Positions 16,238-24,562 are shown, counted from the first letter of the stretch. The stretch: DNA of 64,000 bases from Desulfosporosinus orientis DSM 765 (GCF_000235605.1 NC_016584.1:856001-920000), one strand, 5' to 3'. Translations and numbers: made by a program. The notes: a model not told the origin generated them from the sequence alone.

Positions 16238-17710
16238 ATGACTTTGAAAACCCCGCAGCAATATATTGATGATATTCGAAAAATGAAGATCGACCTATAT
16301 ATGTTTGGTGAAAAGGTAGAGAATTACGTTGATCATCCCATTGTACGACCATCGGTTAACTCAATGGCAATGACTTACAAATTAGCAATGGACCCTGAAC
16401 ATGAGGATATCATGACGGCCATGTCAAATTTAACCGGACAGAAGGTCAACCGTTTTACACATCTGCATCAGAGTACCGATGACCTGGTAAAAAAAATAAA
16501 AATGCAGCGTTTGTTAGGACAGAAAACGGGCTGCTGCTTCCAGCGGTGTGTAGGAATGGATGCATTTAATGCAGTCTATAATACAACTTTTGAAATCGAT
16601 GCTAAACACGGTACGAAGTATCATGAGCGTTTTGTTGAGTTTCTTAAATACGTCCAAGACAATGACTTGGCGGTGGATGGATGTATGACTGATTCAAGGG
16701 GTGATCGCTCAAAGAGTCCTGGAGAACAGCCGGATCCAGATGCTTATGTTCACGTAGTGGACCGAAGTAAGGACGGTATCACTGTCCGGGGATGCAAAAT
16801 GCATCAGACAGGCTTGATTAATTCCCATGAGATTTTAGTAATGCCCAATAACTCTCTCAAGGATTATGAAAAGGAATGGGCAGTAAGTTTTGCCGTCCCC
16901 CTCGATACTCCCGGAATAGTCTTTATTTATGGCCGGCAATCTTGCGATACCCGCAAATTGGAAAAGGGGAGTATTGATGTAGGGAATCAGTATTTTGGCG
17001 GGCAAGAGGTAATGGCAATTTTTAACGATGTATTTGTCCCTTGGGAGAGGGTATTTATGGATGGAGAAACTGATTTCTCCACCATGCTGGTGGAACGATT
17101 CGCAGCCTACCATCGTCAAAGCTATGGAGGATGTAAAGTTGGTGTGGGGGATGCTTTGATAGGAGCGACCCAAGCAATAGCTGATTATAATGGTGTCGCC
17201 CGTGCTTCACACATTAAGGATAAAATTGTCGAGATGTGTCATCTTAATGAGTCTCTATATTCCTGCGGAATCGCTTGTTCAGCGGAAGGACGAAAAACGG
17301 CTTCAGGCAACTACCTGGTGGATATACTACTGGCCAATATTTGTAAGCAGAACGTTACCCGTTTTCCCTACGAAATAGCACGTTTGGCTCAAGATGTTGC
17401 GGGTGGAATATTGGTTACCATGCCATCGGAAAAAGACTTTACTCATGCCCAGATTGGTCCTATGATTAAAAAATATTTTATCGGCAAGTCAGATATTTCG
17501 GCTGAAAAACGCCAGCGAATGTTGAGGTTGATAGAGAACCTTACTATGGGTACAGCGGCAGTAGGCTATTTAACGGAATCTATGCATGGAGCAGGATCTC
17601 CTCAGGCCCAACGAATCATGATTAGCCGATTAATTAATTTGACCCACCGGAAAAATCTTGCAGAGAAGCTTTCAGGCATCCAGGAAAATAAAGAGGTAGA
17701 TTGGCAATAA
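16238..17710 (+). CDS. abfD: 4-hydroxybutyryl-CoA dehydratase / vinylacetyl-CoA delta-isomerase
   Basis: Converts 4-hydroxybutyryl-CoA to crotonyl-CoA by a ketyl-radical route and isomerises vinylacetyl-CoA. The 490-residue protein closely follows the Clostridium aminobutyricum enzyme as I recall it. Cluster ligands are C100 and C104 (CFQRC), H292 and C299 (HRQSYGGC). Y296, K300, Q102, T191 (HQTG), E257 (GGQE) and the TESMHGAGSP block carrying the E455 equivalent are all kept. It is therefore the canonical AbfD of the window, unlike the copies at 4660 and 25526. I chose ATG at 16238 behind AGAGGTG; a GTG at 16229 overlaps that ribosome site. It heads a two-gene operon with a thiolase behind a sigma-54 promoter. 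Crotonyl-CoA could then feed the hydratase and dehydrogenase of either block. Confidence 0.93.
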   Translation: MTLKTPQQYIDDIRKMKIDLYMFGEKVENYVDHPIVRPSVNSMAMTYKLAMDPEHEDIMTAMSNLTGQKVNRFTHLHQSTDDLVKKIKMQRLLGQKTGCCFQRCVGMDAFNAVYNTTFEIDAKHGTKYHERFVEFLKYVQDNDLAVDGCMTDSRGDRSKSPGEQPDPDAYVHVVDRSKDGITVRGCKMHQTGLINSHEILVMPNNSLKDYEKEWAVSFAVPLDTPGIVFIYGRQSCDTRKLEKGSIDVGNQYFGGQEVMAIFNDVFVPWERVFMDGETDFSTMLVERFAAYHRQSYGGCKVGVGDALIGATQAIADYNGVARASHIKDKIVEMCHLNESLYSCGIACSAEGRKTASGNYLVDILLANICKQNVTRFPYEIARLAQDVAGGILVTMPSEKDFTHAQIGPMIKKYFIGKSDISAEKRQRMLRLIENLTMGTAAVGYLTESMHGAGSPQAQRIMISRLINLTHRKNLAEKLSGIQENKEVDWQ

Positions 17711-17753
17711 TTAAACCTTGGTCTTTGCAATCGTAATGGAAAGAGTATAAGTT

Positions 17754-18935
17754 GTGAGAGAGGTTGTTATCGTGAGTGCTGCCAGGACGGCAGTCGGTGA
17801 TTTTCAAGGGTCATTGGAGAGTCTCAAAGCCCATGATTTAGGTGTTATTGCGTTAAAAGGAGCAATGGAGAAGTCTAAAATATCTCCTAATATTATAGAG
17901 GAAGTTATGGTCGGACAATGTAACCAAGCAGGTTCGCCGGGCAACTCTGCCCGTTGGGTAACTTTGAAGTCAGGGTGCCCAGTGGAAACCATCTCGACGA
18001 CTATTCATCAGCAGTGCCCTTCCTCTATGCGTGCGGCAGATATCCTGTCTCAGGAAATCATGTTGGGAAGAGTTGATATTGCTGCAGCGGTGGGGCAGGA
18101 GAGCATGACTAATGCGCCTTACCTGCTCATGCAAGCGAGAAAAGGTTATCGTTTAAATGATGCTGAGAAAATCCAGGACAGTTTAATGATCGGCGGTTTG
18201 GTATGTGCCTTTGAAGGGTACCATATGGGAGTAACTGCAGAGAACATTGCGGAAATGTACGGGATTACCCGAGAACAACAGGACGACTATGCATTGCTTA
18301 GTCACCAAAGAGCTTGCAATGCTGTGGAAGCTGGTTTATTTAAGGAAGAAATTATTCCTATTGAACTAAAGACTAAAAAAGGGATAAAAGTTGTTGACAC
18401 AGATGAACATCCTAATCCAAATGCAACCCAGGAGATTGCTGCTAAAGCCAGACCCGTCTTTAAGAAAGACGGAACAGTGACTGCTTTTAATGCATCAGGT
18501 CTTAATGATGGTGCTGCGGCTATTATTTTAATGTCGGCTGATAGGGCCAAGGAACTTGGTTTGAAGCCTTTGGCCAAAGTAGTGGCGTCCGCTTCAGGGG
18601 CTGTCGAACCAAGAATCATGGGCATGGGTGTTGTGCCGGCAGTAAAAAGAGCTCTTAAGTTTGCAAATCTTAAGTTGTGTGAGATTGATTATTGGGAGAT
18701 TAATGAAGCCTTTGCTGCGCAGTTTCTAGGCTGTCAGATGGAGCTGGGAATTCCTTTGGACAGGGTTAATGCAGTGGGCTCAGGTATTTCCCTAGGTCAT
18801 GCCGTTGGGATGACTGGGGTACGAATCATAATTGCCGCAATCAATGAGCTTAATCGCCGCGGCGGCCGCTATGCCTGTGCAACAATGTGTGCCAGCGGAG
18901 GGCCGGGTTGTGCATTTATTATCGAAAAAGTATAG
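17754..18935 (+). CDS. Thiolase-family acyltransferase with divergent C-terminal motif
   Basis: A 393-residue thiolase that is clearly distinct from the three others in the window. The nucleophile is C88 in HQQCPSSMRA, where most relatives have NRxCxSGLQA. NEAFAAQ and a C-terminal CASGGPGCAF with the second Cys are kept. The glycine-rich block around the active-site His reads GSGISLGHAVGMTG instead of GGAIALGHPLGATG; the His is kept but the Pro and the first Gly-Ala pair are changed. It could cleave acetoacetyl-CoA derived from 4-hydroxybutyrate or handle a branched or modified 3-ketoacyl-CoA. The start is GTG at 17754 behind a weak GGAAAG. It is cotranscribed with abfD (43-base gap) and followed by a terminator at 18959. 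Confidence 0.88.
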   Translation: MREVVIVSAARTAVGDFQGSLESLKAHDLGVIALKGAMEKSKISPNIIEEVMVGQCNQAGSPGNSARWVTLKSGCPVETISTTIHQQCPSSMRAADILSQEIMLGRVDIAAAVGQESMTNAPYLLMQARKGYRLNDAEKIQDSLMIGGLVCAFEGYHMGVTAENIAEMYGITREQQDDYALLSHQRACNAVEAGLFKEEIIPIELKTKKGIKVVDTDEHPNPNATQEIAAKARPVFKKDGTVTAFNASGLNDGAAAIILMSADRAKELGLKPLAKVVASASGAVEPRIMGMGVVPAVKRALKFANLKLCEIDYWEINEAFAAQFLGCQMELGIPLDRVNAVGSGISLGHAVGMTGVRIIIAAINELNRRGGRYACATMCASGGPGCAFIIEKV

Positions 18936-18958
18936 ATTGTTTCTTCATAGTGTTTATC

Positions 18959-18988
18959 GAAAGAACTGCTTTATGGCAGTTCTTTCTT
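18959..18988 (+). terminator. Terminator after the AbfD-thiolase operon
   Basis: GAAAGAACTGC (18959-18969) and GCAGTTCTTTC (18976-18986) form an 11-bp stem with a 6-base loop, the right arm ending in TTTC-TTAT. Confidence 0.75.
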
Positions 18989-18993
18989 ATACC

Positions 18994-19042
18994 GTACCTA
19001 AAAGTATACATTGTCGGAATGGTTGTGTACGATATTAAAACA
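18994..19042 (+). promoter_or_regulatory. Degenerate dyads upstream of the PHP cluster
   Basis: GTACC-TAAAAGT-ATACA (18994-19010) and TGTAC-GATATTA-AAACA (19026-19042) match the TGTAT-N7-ATACA pattern imperfectly, each with one good half-site. They lie 110-160 bp upstream of the sigma-54 promoter at 19152, the same arrangement as for the other promoters, but the match is weak. Confidence 0.35.
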
Positions 19043-19151
19043 TCTAAAGATTCTGCAAGAACGATTACTTAAGTCATGTTAGTTACCTATATACTTTGAC
19101 GGCGTTGAATTGAACGGGAAGACGATGGATGGGCTAAGATGGAAACTTAAT

Positions 19152-19167
19152 TGGCATGGAAATTGCT
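19152..19167 (+). promoter_or_regulatory. Sigma-54 promoter of the PHP-ferredoxin-MaoC cluster
   Basis: TGGCAT-GGAAA-TTGCT, GG and GC 12 bases apart. It is 41 bases before the PHP gene and places this cluster in the same regulon as the beta-oxidation genes. Confidence 0.83.
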
Positions 19168-19208
19168 TATTCTATGGATATTAGGATTGCAACTCATTAA
19201 GGAGGAAT

Positions 19209-19895
19209 ATGGAGAAATCTTACATGGAGTTTGATTTGCATACCCATACCAGCCAAGGTTCAGCCTGCAGTCGGATGAATATTTGGGACTTAATTCAAGC
19301 AGCTTGTGAAAGAAGACTAGATGGTGTTTGCATCACGGATCATGATTTTTGTTGGAATCCGGAGGAATTGGCCAAATACAGCAAGGAGAGCGGTATACAA
19401 GTATATGGCGGGGTTGAGCTGAGTACATCGATGGGAGAAATTCTGATATATGGAGTTCACCAATCATTGCTGCATCTCAGAGAAGACTTGCCGGCATTAA
19501 TACAGTTTGTGCGTGAACAGAAGGGGGTGATGGTCGCTGCACATCCTTTTCGATCAGATTTCGCCTTATCCGCCTTCTCTAGAGAAGAGCGGGGCCTAGA
19601 GCCCATCGAAGTGGAAGAGTTGTGCCGAAGACCACTGTTTGGCTATGTTGATAGTTTAGAAATCTATAATGGTCGGAGCAGTTGGCGTGAAATTTGTGCG
19701 GCAAAAGATGCCGCGAAGATTCTTGGCAAAAAAGGGACCGGGGGAAGTGATGCTCACAGTATTCTCAGTGTTGGGTCTTGTGTAACTGTCTTTGAAGACC
19801 CCGTTGTGAATGAAGCACACCTGGTCGGTCAATTGCTCACTGGACGAATTCATGCAAAGAAGAAGGAGGTATCACGGAATGTGTTGGGTATGTGA
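19209..19895 (+). CDS. PHP-domain metal-dependent phosphoesterase
   Basis: A 228-residue PHP-family protein, a metal-dependent hydrolase of phosphoester bonds. The four PHP motifs are visible: DLHTHT near residue 9, ITDHD near 43, AHPF near 114 and SDAH near 181, which supply the His/Asp metal ligands. No second domain is present. The start is ATG at 19209, very close to AAGGAGG (3 bases from GGAGG); ATG at 19224 is possible but far from it. It is the first gene behind the sigma-54 promoter at 19152 and its 3' end overlaps the next gene by 17 bases. Its substrate is unknown. A role in a ferredoxin/MaoC cluster is unusual for PHP proteins, so it may remove a phosphate from a pathway intermediate or a signal nucleotide. 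Confidence 0.88.
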   Translation: MEKSYMEFDLHTHTSQGSACSRMNIWDLIQAACERRLDGVCITDHDFCWNPEELAKYSKESGIQVYGGVELSTSMGEILIYGVHQSLLHLREDLPALIQFVREQKGVMVAAHPFRSDFALSAFSREERGLEPIEVEELCRRPLFGYVDSLEIYNGRSSWREICAAKDAAKILGKKGTGGSDAHSILSVGSCVTVFEDPVVNEAHLVGQLLTGRIHAKKKEVSRNVLGM

Positions 19896-20712
19896 TAAGT
19901 ATGGCAATGGTGAAAAATGGTATCTCAACCCGGAAAACTATGCTCGTCGCCTATATAAAGTGCGCAAAGAAGGCAAAGAAGCTTCAGGTGCCGATGCAGA
20001 CCCACAGGCAGCCGGAATGGGAGCTGGTGTGGTGGCAGAATTGGTTAAGGCCCGTATCAGCGGGGATAAAGAATGGGAAGATGAAATCAAACGAGAAGCT
20101 TTGGAACATGCCTATCAAACCCATTTCGGACAGGTGGTCACCCTTGATGAATATTTGCAGATTTTAGATATTGCATATCCCTTAGCTAAAATGACCTGCG
20201 GTTGTCGTCGGGTACAGAGAGGTATGCCTGATGACGAAAATTTTACCTGTATGGGAATCGGACCGGGAATGTACAAGTGGGAACGTTGGCCGGAGACTTA
20301 TCATGGGGGAGTAGAGTTCGTTACTCCGGAAGAAGCCAAGGAATGGGCTTTGATGAACCACAAAGAAGGGCGAGTGCAGACGGTTGATGTATTTGGCACA
20401 CCTTACATAGGAGGGCTCTGTCAATGTGAGTATCCGGGGTGTGTGGCGGTACGCAACAGGATTGACTATGATTTTAAATTTCTCCTCAAGGGGCATTCAG
20501 TAGCTAAAGTGGACCGAGAGAAATGTAAAGGATGTAAAAGCTGTTTAGGCCGCTGTCAGTTTAAAGCCTTAAATTTGGAGGTTTACACAAATAAAGCTTA
20601 TATCGATTTAGATCAGTGTTTCGGTTGCGGACTTTGCGTAACAGCTTGCCCTAATGGGGCCATTGAGCTGCTGGATCGGCAAAGTATGCCCGGCCTGGCT
20701 GAAAATTGGTAA
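19879..20712 (+). CDS. Iron-sulfur protein with C-terminal 2x[4Fe-4S] ferredoxin domain
   Basis: A 277-residue Fe-S protein with no name that I can give. The start is ATG at 19879 behind AAGGAGG. It opens with C2-x2-C5 and a conserved-looking KYGNGEKWYLNP segment. The middle has two further cysteine groups, TCGCRRVQRG followed by TCMGIG, and LCQCEYPGC, a pattern seen in other anaerobic Fe-S proteins. The C-terminal part is a bacterial-type ferredoxin with CKGCKSCLGRC and CFGCGLCVTACP. It is probably soluble; no signal or membrane segment is visible. The neighbours are PHP (overlapping) and a second ferredoxin 14 bases downstream. It likely transfers electrons for the cluster's unknown oxidoreduction, perhaps coupled to acyl-CoA chemistry. 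Confidence 0.85.
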   Translation: MCWVCDKYGNGEKWYLNPENYARRLYKVRKEGKEASGADADPQAAGMGAGVVAELVKARISGDKEWEDEIKREALEHAYQTHFGQVVTLDEYLQILDIAYPLAKMTCGCRRVQRGMPDDENFTCMGIGPGMYKWERWPETYHGGVEFVTPEEAKEWALMNHKEGRVQTVDVFGTPYIGGLCQCEYPGCVAVRNRIDYDFKFLLKGHSVAKVDREKCKGCKSCLGRCQFKALNLEVYTNKAYIDLDQCFGCGLCVTACPNGAIELLDRQSMPGLAENW

Positions 20713-20726
20713 TAGGAGGGTAATGA

Positions 20727-21029
20727 ATGATTGCTCAAATCAGCATTAATTATGATTTATGTAAGGACCCTTTAGGCTGCCGTAAATGTCTAAGTGTTTG
20801 CCCATCAGTGGTCTTTGTCTGCGGACCTACAAAGGTTTGGAAAGGCAGAGAGAGTGATCCCCATGAATATAAAATTATCGGCAGGTATTTTGACAAGTGT
20901 TCCGGCTGCGGTGACTGTGTTAAGGTTTGCCCAATCGATGCGATACAGCTTAGTTTTGTAGACCATGATGAGTTAGCCCAAAAATATCGAGAAGAAAGGG
21001 CAGCCCAATTAAAAGAACGGAACTTTTAA
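20727..21029 (+). CDS. 2x[4Fe-4S] ferredoxin
   Basis: A 100-residue ferredoxin-like protein. The N-terminal cluster motif is CKDPLGCRKCLSVCP, with an extended spacing between the first and second Cys, and the second is CSGCGDCVKVCP. Such long first spacings occur in ferredoxin subunits of larger redox enzymes. The start is ATG at 20727 behind AGGAGGG. It lies between the 277-residue Fe-S protein and an unknown Cys-containing protein, all within the sigma-54-driven cluster. It is inferred to be an electron carrier or small subunit; its partner enzyme is not evident. Confidence 0.88.
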   Translation: MIAQISINYDLCKDPLGCRKCLSVCPSVVFVCGPTKVWKGRESDPHEYKIIGRYFDKCSGCGDCVKVCPIDAIQLSFVDHDELAQKYREERAAQLKERNF

Positions 21030-21070
21030 AATTTCCAATATAGAATTTAATAAATAAAGGGGAGTTAAGC

Positions 21071-21661
21071 ATGGCTTTGGATTTTAAAGTTTTGCATAAA
21101 GTCAAAGGCAACCCTAGTGCTGAAGTAGCACCAGGACGTCGGCTGAAGATAAATCCCGGGCAGGACTATGTGTATGATCTGCCAAAAGAGCTGATTTTTG
21201 CAGTCAATAAGGAATATTCTCTGGAGAATCTGTTTACCTCAGACAATTTAAGCGAGGATTTTCTTTTGAAACAAGGGCAGGAGTTTATGAGTCTTTTAAT
21301 CAGGAATGCTGATTCAGATCCTTATCGAGACCGGACAGCGGACATGATTGAACGAGTTGCTCAGCAGACTGGAATGCGATTTCCTCATGTCTTTGAACGC
21401 TATGTAGAGTTGGCCATCTTGGCTTTACGTCCTCATGATGCTTGGACAATCAGCGAAGCTACAACGAAGGTCTTAAAGGTTCGCAGCTTTAACTGCAGTC
21501 TTGGTAAGAAGTTTGCAGAAAAGGGAATTAACAATTGCCAGGCTTTTTGCCGGGCTGTTTATCAGGCAGCAGCTGAAAAAGCGGGGACTACCGCAGAAAT
21601 GGGTTGTAAGTATGATTTGGATAACAGTGGGTTGTGTGAATTTACGTTTCAAAAGGTATAA
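21071..21661 (+). CDS. Hypothetical protein with conserved C-terminal cysteines
   Basis: A 196-residue protein that I do not recognise. The start is ATG at 21071 behind GGGGAG. The N-terminal half begins with a short beta-rich stretch and continues as predicted helices (SDNLSEDFLLKQGQEF, DRTADMIERVAQQTG). The C-terminal third contains five cysteines: FNCSLGKKF, NCQAFC, MGCKYD and LCEFTF, a spacing that could bind a metal or Fe-S cluster. There is no signal peptide or membrane segment. The position between a ferredoxin and a TPR peptide with tight spacing (11 bases to the next gene) suggests a subunit of one complex. It might be a small-molecule-binding or reductase partner, but the sequence alone does not decide. 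Confidence 0.7.
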   Translation: MALDFKVLHKVKGNPSAEVAPGRRLKINPGQDYVYDLPKELIFAVNKEYSLENLFTSDNLSEDFLLKQGQEFMSLLIRNADSDPYRDRTADMIERVAQQTGMRFPHVFERYVELAILALRPHDAWTISEATTKVLKVRSFNCSLGKKFAEKGINNCQAFCRAVYQAAAEKAGTTAEMGCKYDLDNSGLCEFTFQKV

Positions 21662-21672
21662 GGAGGCCAACC

Positions 21673-21870
21673 GTGCATATTGGGCATACAGAGGATGATA
21701 TGGATCAGGAAAATTTAGCCTTGAGACACTTAGGAGAAGGCATTCAGAAAGAGAATATTGGACAGTTTCATGAAGCTTTAAATGAGTACATGGTAGCAAA
21801 TGTGCTTGATCCCAACTTAGAGATCGCACAGGTAAAAATAGATAGACTTAAGAGGAAAATGGGTCTCTGA
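21673..21870 (+). CDS. Small TPR-like protein
   Basis: A 65-residue protein with about one and a half tetratricopeptide repeats: ALRHLGEGIQKENIGQFHEALNEYMVANVLDPNLE fits the W/G-L-F-A-P repeat rhythm in part (G-x2-F-x2-A-x3-Y...P). The start is GTG at 21673 with AAGGAGG 8 bases upstream, which supports translation despite the small size. It is likely a scaffold or chaperone-like adaptor for the proteins encoded around it. No enzymatic function is indicated. Confidence 0.65.
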   Translation: MHIGHTEDDMDQENLALRHLGEGIQKENIGQFHEALNEYMVANVLDPNLEIAQVKIDRLKRKMGL

Positions 21871-21911
21871 CAGCGGTTATGACAATTTGGAGAAAAGGAG
21901 GGCGGAGAAGT

Positions 21912-22310
21912 ATGCTTTGTAAAGAGCTCATTGGTCGGGAGAGTGAACCCATCCCATTGAAAATTCGCATAGAAGAAGTCCGCAGGTTTGCTGAAGCCAT
22001 AGGGGTTCGGTTTGATAACCAAGTGCCTGTGACTTTTGTAGGAACATTGCTTCAGGCTAATATTCCAGGCATACAATTGTCAATTCCGGGTACGATTCAC
22101 GGAGAACAAAAAATAACATACTATCGACCGCTCAATGTGGGGGATAGCCTTACTTATAAGAAAAAAATAAAAGATATTTACGAACGCAGCGGAAGGTCGG
22201 GGATTAAGACGTTTGTGGAACTCGAAACTACGGGCTATGATTTAGCTGGTGAATTGGTGTTTTCCAGCACCTCTGTCTTAATTGCACCCTCTAAGGAGGA
22301 TGGAAAATGA
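21912..22310 (+). CDS. MaoC-like dehydratase, N-terminal-type subunit
   Basis: A 132-residue hot-dog-fold protein of the MaoC_dehydrat_N type. It resembles the non-catalytic half of two-part (3R)-hydroxyacyl dehydratases: LIGRESEP.. followed by IRIEEVRRFAEAIG, then GTIHGEQKITYYRPLNVGDSLTYKKKI. The catalytic Asp-His pair of hydratase 2 is not seen. I chose ATG at 21912, behind AAGGAGGGCGGAG. Its stop overlaps the start of the next gene (ATGA), the usual arrangement for heterodimeric subunits such as mycobacterial HadA-HadB. It probably pairs with the 22307 product. Confidence 0.82.
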   Translation: MLCKELIGRESEPIPLKIRIEEVRRFAEAIGVRFDNQVPVTFVGTLLQANIPGIQLSIPGTIHGEQKITYYRPLNVGDSLTYKKKIKDIYERSGRSGIKTFVELETTGYDLAGELVFSSTSVLIAPSKEDGK

Positions 22311-22711
22311 AGCGTTTACTAGATTATCAAGTCTCTGATCACCTCCCTGTCCGAGAATGGTTTCCAAATGATTTGCAAGTTCGTCAATACGCAGAGGCTT
22401 CAGGCGATTTCAACCCCATTCACCTGGATGAAGAATACGCCCGCCAAGCAGGGCTGGGGGGGACTATTGTCCATGGCATGCTCACAATGGCTCAAATGGC
22501 TGCTATGTTGACGGATTGGATTGGTGAAGAAGGGGTGATCAATAAATTCAATGTTCGCTTTAAGCAAATTGTTCGGCCGGGGGATACAATAACCTTTTCA
22601 GGATGTATTAGAGTAAGGTCGGAAAACACCTTGGTTTGTGATCTTGAGGCTTCTAACCAGAAAAAGGAGATAGTATTATCCGGCATGGCCTATATCGTTA
22701 TTAAACATTAG
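22307..22711 (+). CDS. MaoC-family (R)-specific enoyl-CoA hydratase / hydroxyacyl dehydratase
   Basis: A 134-residue single hot-dog-domain protein with the hydratase-2 motif: ASGDFNPIHLDEEYARQAGLGGTI supplies the catalytic Asp and His, followed by VHGMLTMA. It interconverts 2-enoyl and (3R)-3-hydroxyacyl thioesters. The start overlaps the preceding MaoC-N gene by 4 bases, so the two are translationally coupled and likely form a heterodimer. It is the last gene of the sigma-54 cluster, with a perfect inverted repeat at 22791 as terminator. The R-stereochemistry contrasts with the S-specific crotonases in the flanking blocks. It might therefore channel R-hydroxyacyl units, or epimerise them together with a crotonase. 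Confidence 0.88.
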   Translation: MKRLLDYQVSDHLPVREWFPNDLQVRQYAEASGDFNPIHLDEEYARQAGLGGTIVHGMLTMAQMAAMLTDWIGEEGVINKFNVRFKQIVRPGDTITFSGCIRVRSENTLVCDLEASNQKKEIVLSGMAYIVIKH

Positions 22712-22790
22712 GCATTATATTTTCCAAAACCCTAAAAAATTTTGATATACAATTTGAAGTGTGCGATTTTGTATACACTCTTTAGCCGAA

Positions 22791-22850
22791 AATGCCCTTG
22801 TGACACAAAAAATACCTCAAATGAGGTATTTTTTGTGTCACAAGGGCATT
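22791..22850 (+). terminator. Perfect 29-bp inverted repeat, probable bidirectional terminator
   Basis: Bases 22791-22819 are the exact reverse complement of 22822-22850, with only AA between. The arms contain an A6 run on the left and a T6 run on the right, next to ACCTCA/TGAGGT. It sits between the end of the MaoC gene and the second sigma-54 regulator. Arms this long and perfect are unusual for a plain terminator. Confidence 0.75.
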
Positions 22851-22954
22851 AAATATAATATTAAGAATATTTGAACTAATTTTCATATTTTACTTTACTT
22901 AAATTGCCTAACTCTTATATAATGGTATAAAAGATCATTAAATGGGGGATAAAC

Positions 22955-24352
22955 ATGAGTGTCGGAGCCCACGCTGTCACAACCAGCGATTTTCCACAAT
23001 GGGATAGAGAACTTTTATTTCAGATTCTGGACAACATTCATGACGTAGTACTTGTTATCGATTCCGATACAACGATTGTTTACGCAAACGAGGCATATGC
23101 GAAGATACTTGGCGTACCCGCGGCTAAAGTCTTAGGGCGAAGATTAGACAATATCGAACCTAAAGCCATGGCAATTGAAATATTGCGTACTGGAAAAGCA
23201 AGCAGCGGTGGCGACTATTTGGATTCTTTAGGTATTGATGTAGTGGGCAGTGCTTTTCCTTTATATAATGGAGAAAATATTATTGGCTGCGTGTCAACTT
23301 TTAAAAATATAACGGAAGTTGTTGAATTAAACCGTGAATTGCAGCAAACTAAAGGAGTTGCAGATTATTTAAAAGAGCAGCTAGAGCAGTGGGAACAGCT
23401 GCCTCTCTCCTTTAAGGAGTATGTTGGACAAAATAGAAATGTCAAAGAAACATTAATTTTAGCCGCAAAGGTCGCTCGAACAGATAGCACTGTTTTGATT
23501 CGAGGTGAGAGTGGTGTTGGTAAAGAGGTATTAGCCAGAGCTGTACATAATAGCAGCCGCCGTAAAGATAAGCCTCTAATTAAGGTGAATTGTGCTGCTA
23601 TACCTGAGGATCTGATTGAAAGTGAATTATTTGGATATGAAGATGGGGCTTTTACCGGGGCCAAAAAGGGAGGAAAGCTTGGTAAATTTCAGCTGGCTCA
23701 CAGCGGTACTATTTTCTTGGATGAAATTGGTGACATGAGTATTACTATGCAAGCCAAATTGTTGCGTGTCCTTCAAGAAAAGGAGATTGAGCGAGTAGGA
23801 GGAACCAAGACTATTAAGGTTGATATCCGGGTCATTGCGGCAACAAATCGAGATTTAGAAAGTATGATTAAAGAAGGTACATTTCGGCGTGACTTGTATT
23901 ACCGTTTAAATATTGTTCCGCTTAATCTTACTCCGTTGAGAGAGCGTAAAGATGATATTTTGGCACTCGCTAAAACCTTCCTTGACCAGTTTTCACGCGA
24001 AGTCGGGCATGAGCTGACGCTTTCTCCCCAAGTGGTCGGTTTTTTCCAAGAGTATGATTGGCCAGGAAACATTCGAGAATTGCAAAATGTATTGGAACAC
24101 GCAAGTATTGTGTGTAATGACAAGACTATCGAAATGTATCATATGCCTGCTCAGATAGTTCCTGTTAACAAAGATCAATATAAAACGAAGAAGAAGCCTT
24201 CTTCAGTCAAAGAGATTGTGGCTTCTGTGGAAAAGGAACTTATATTATCGGCCTTAGTTACTCATAAGAATAACCGTACTAAGGCCATGAAAACATTGGG
24301 ATTTTCCAGGCGAGTATTTTACGACAAGCTGCGTCGATATGGTATACAATAA
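22955..24352 (+). CDS. Sigma-54-dependent transcriptional activator (PAS-AAA+-Fis), copy 2
   Basis: A 465-residue paralogue of the 2085 regulator, similar along its whole length. The PAS domain spans about 20-115, a heptad-rich linker 120-150, Walker A GESGVGK 184-190, GAFTGA 230-235 and DEIGDM 255-260. The Fis-type helix-turn-helix lies at about 440-465. The DNA-recognition helix ([20 protein letters not shown]) is almost the same in both copies, so both probably bind the same sites, while the PAS domains differ more and may sense different acyl ligands. The start is ATG at 22955 behind GGGGGAT, with TATAAT at 22918-22923 as a likely -10 box. It is the first gene of block 2. Confidence 0.93.
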   Translation: MSVGAHAVTTSDFPQWDRELLFQILDNIHDVVLVIDSDTTIVYANEAYAKILGVPAAKVLGRRLDNIEPKAMAIEILRTGKASSGGDYLDSLGIDVVGSAFPLYNGENIIGCVSTFKNITEVVELNRELQQTKGVADYLKEQLEQWEQLPLSFKEYVGQNRNVKETLILAAKVARTDSTVLIRGESGVGKEVLARAVHNSSRRKDKPLIKVNCAAIPEDLIESELFGYEDGAFTGAKKGGKLGKFQLAHSGTIFLDEIGDMSITMQAKLLRVLQEKEIERVGGTKTIKVDIRVIAATNRDLESMIKEGTFRRDLYYRLNIVPLNLTPLRERKDDILALAKTFLDQFSREVGHELTLSPQVVGFFQEYDWPGNIRELQNVLEHASIVCNDKTIEMYHMPAQIVPVNKDQYKTKKKPSSVKEIVASVEKELILSALVTHKNNRTKAMKTLGFSRRVFYDKLRRYGIQ

Positions 24353-24415
24353 TTAGATACTTTGTTATCCCGTTTGTACGCTTTCCGCACGGCAACATGT
24401 CAAAAAATGGGGTAT

Positions 24416-24510
24416 TGTATCTAATTCCATACAGATTTGACGAACCTCCATGGGCAAACTGCTCGTTGGAGGTTCTTTATATTAGCCGGAAAGTACATGT
24501 TTAGTATACA
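24416..24510 (+). promoter_or_regulatory. Two dyads upstream of enoyl-CoA hydratase 2
   Basis: Site A is TGTAT-CTAATTCC-ATACA (24416-24433, spacer 8 instead of 7). Site B is TACAT-GTTTAGT-ATACA (24494-24510). They are 50-145 bp upstream of the sigma-54 promoter at 24563. Site A differs from the 37356 site by one inserted T. Its extra base may weaken activator binding in the duplicated block. Confidence 0.48.
24442..24478 (+). terminator. Terminator after sigma-54 regulator 2
   Basis: GAACCTCCA (24442-24450) pairs with TGGAGGTTC (24467-24475), followed by TTTAT. Confidence 0.75.
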
Positions 24511-24562
24511 GCCATCCTTGGGACTGTGAATTAAGGCCGATGATAGCCCAATTTTTAAGATT

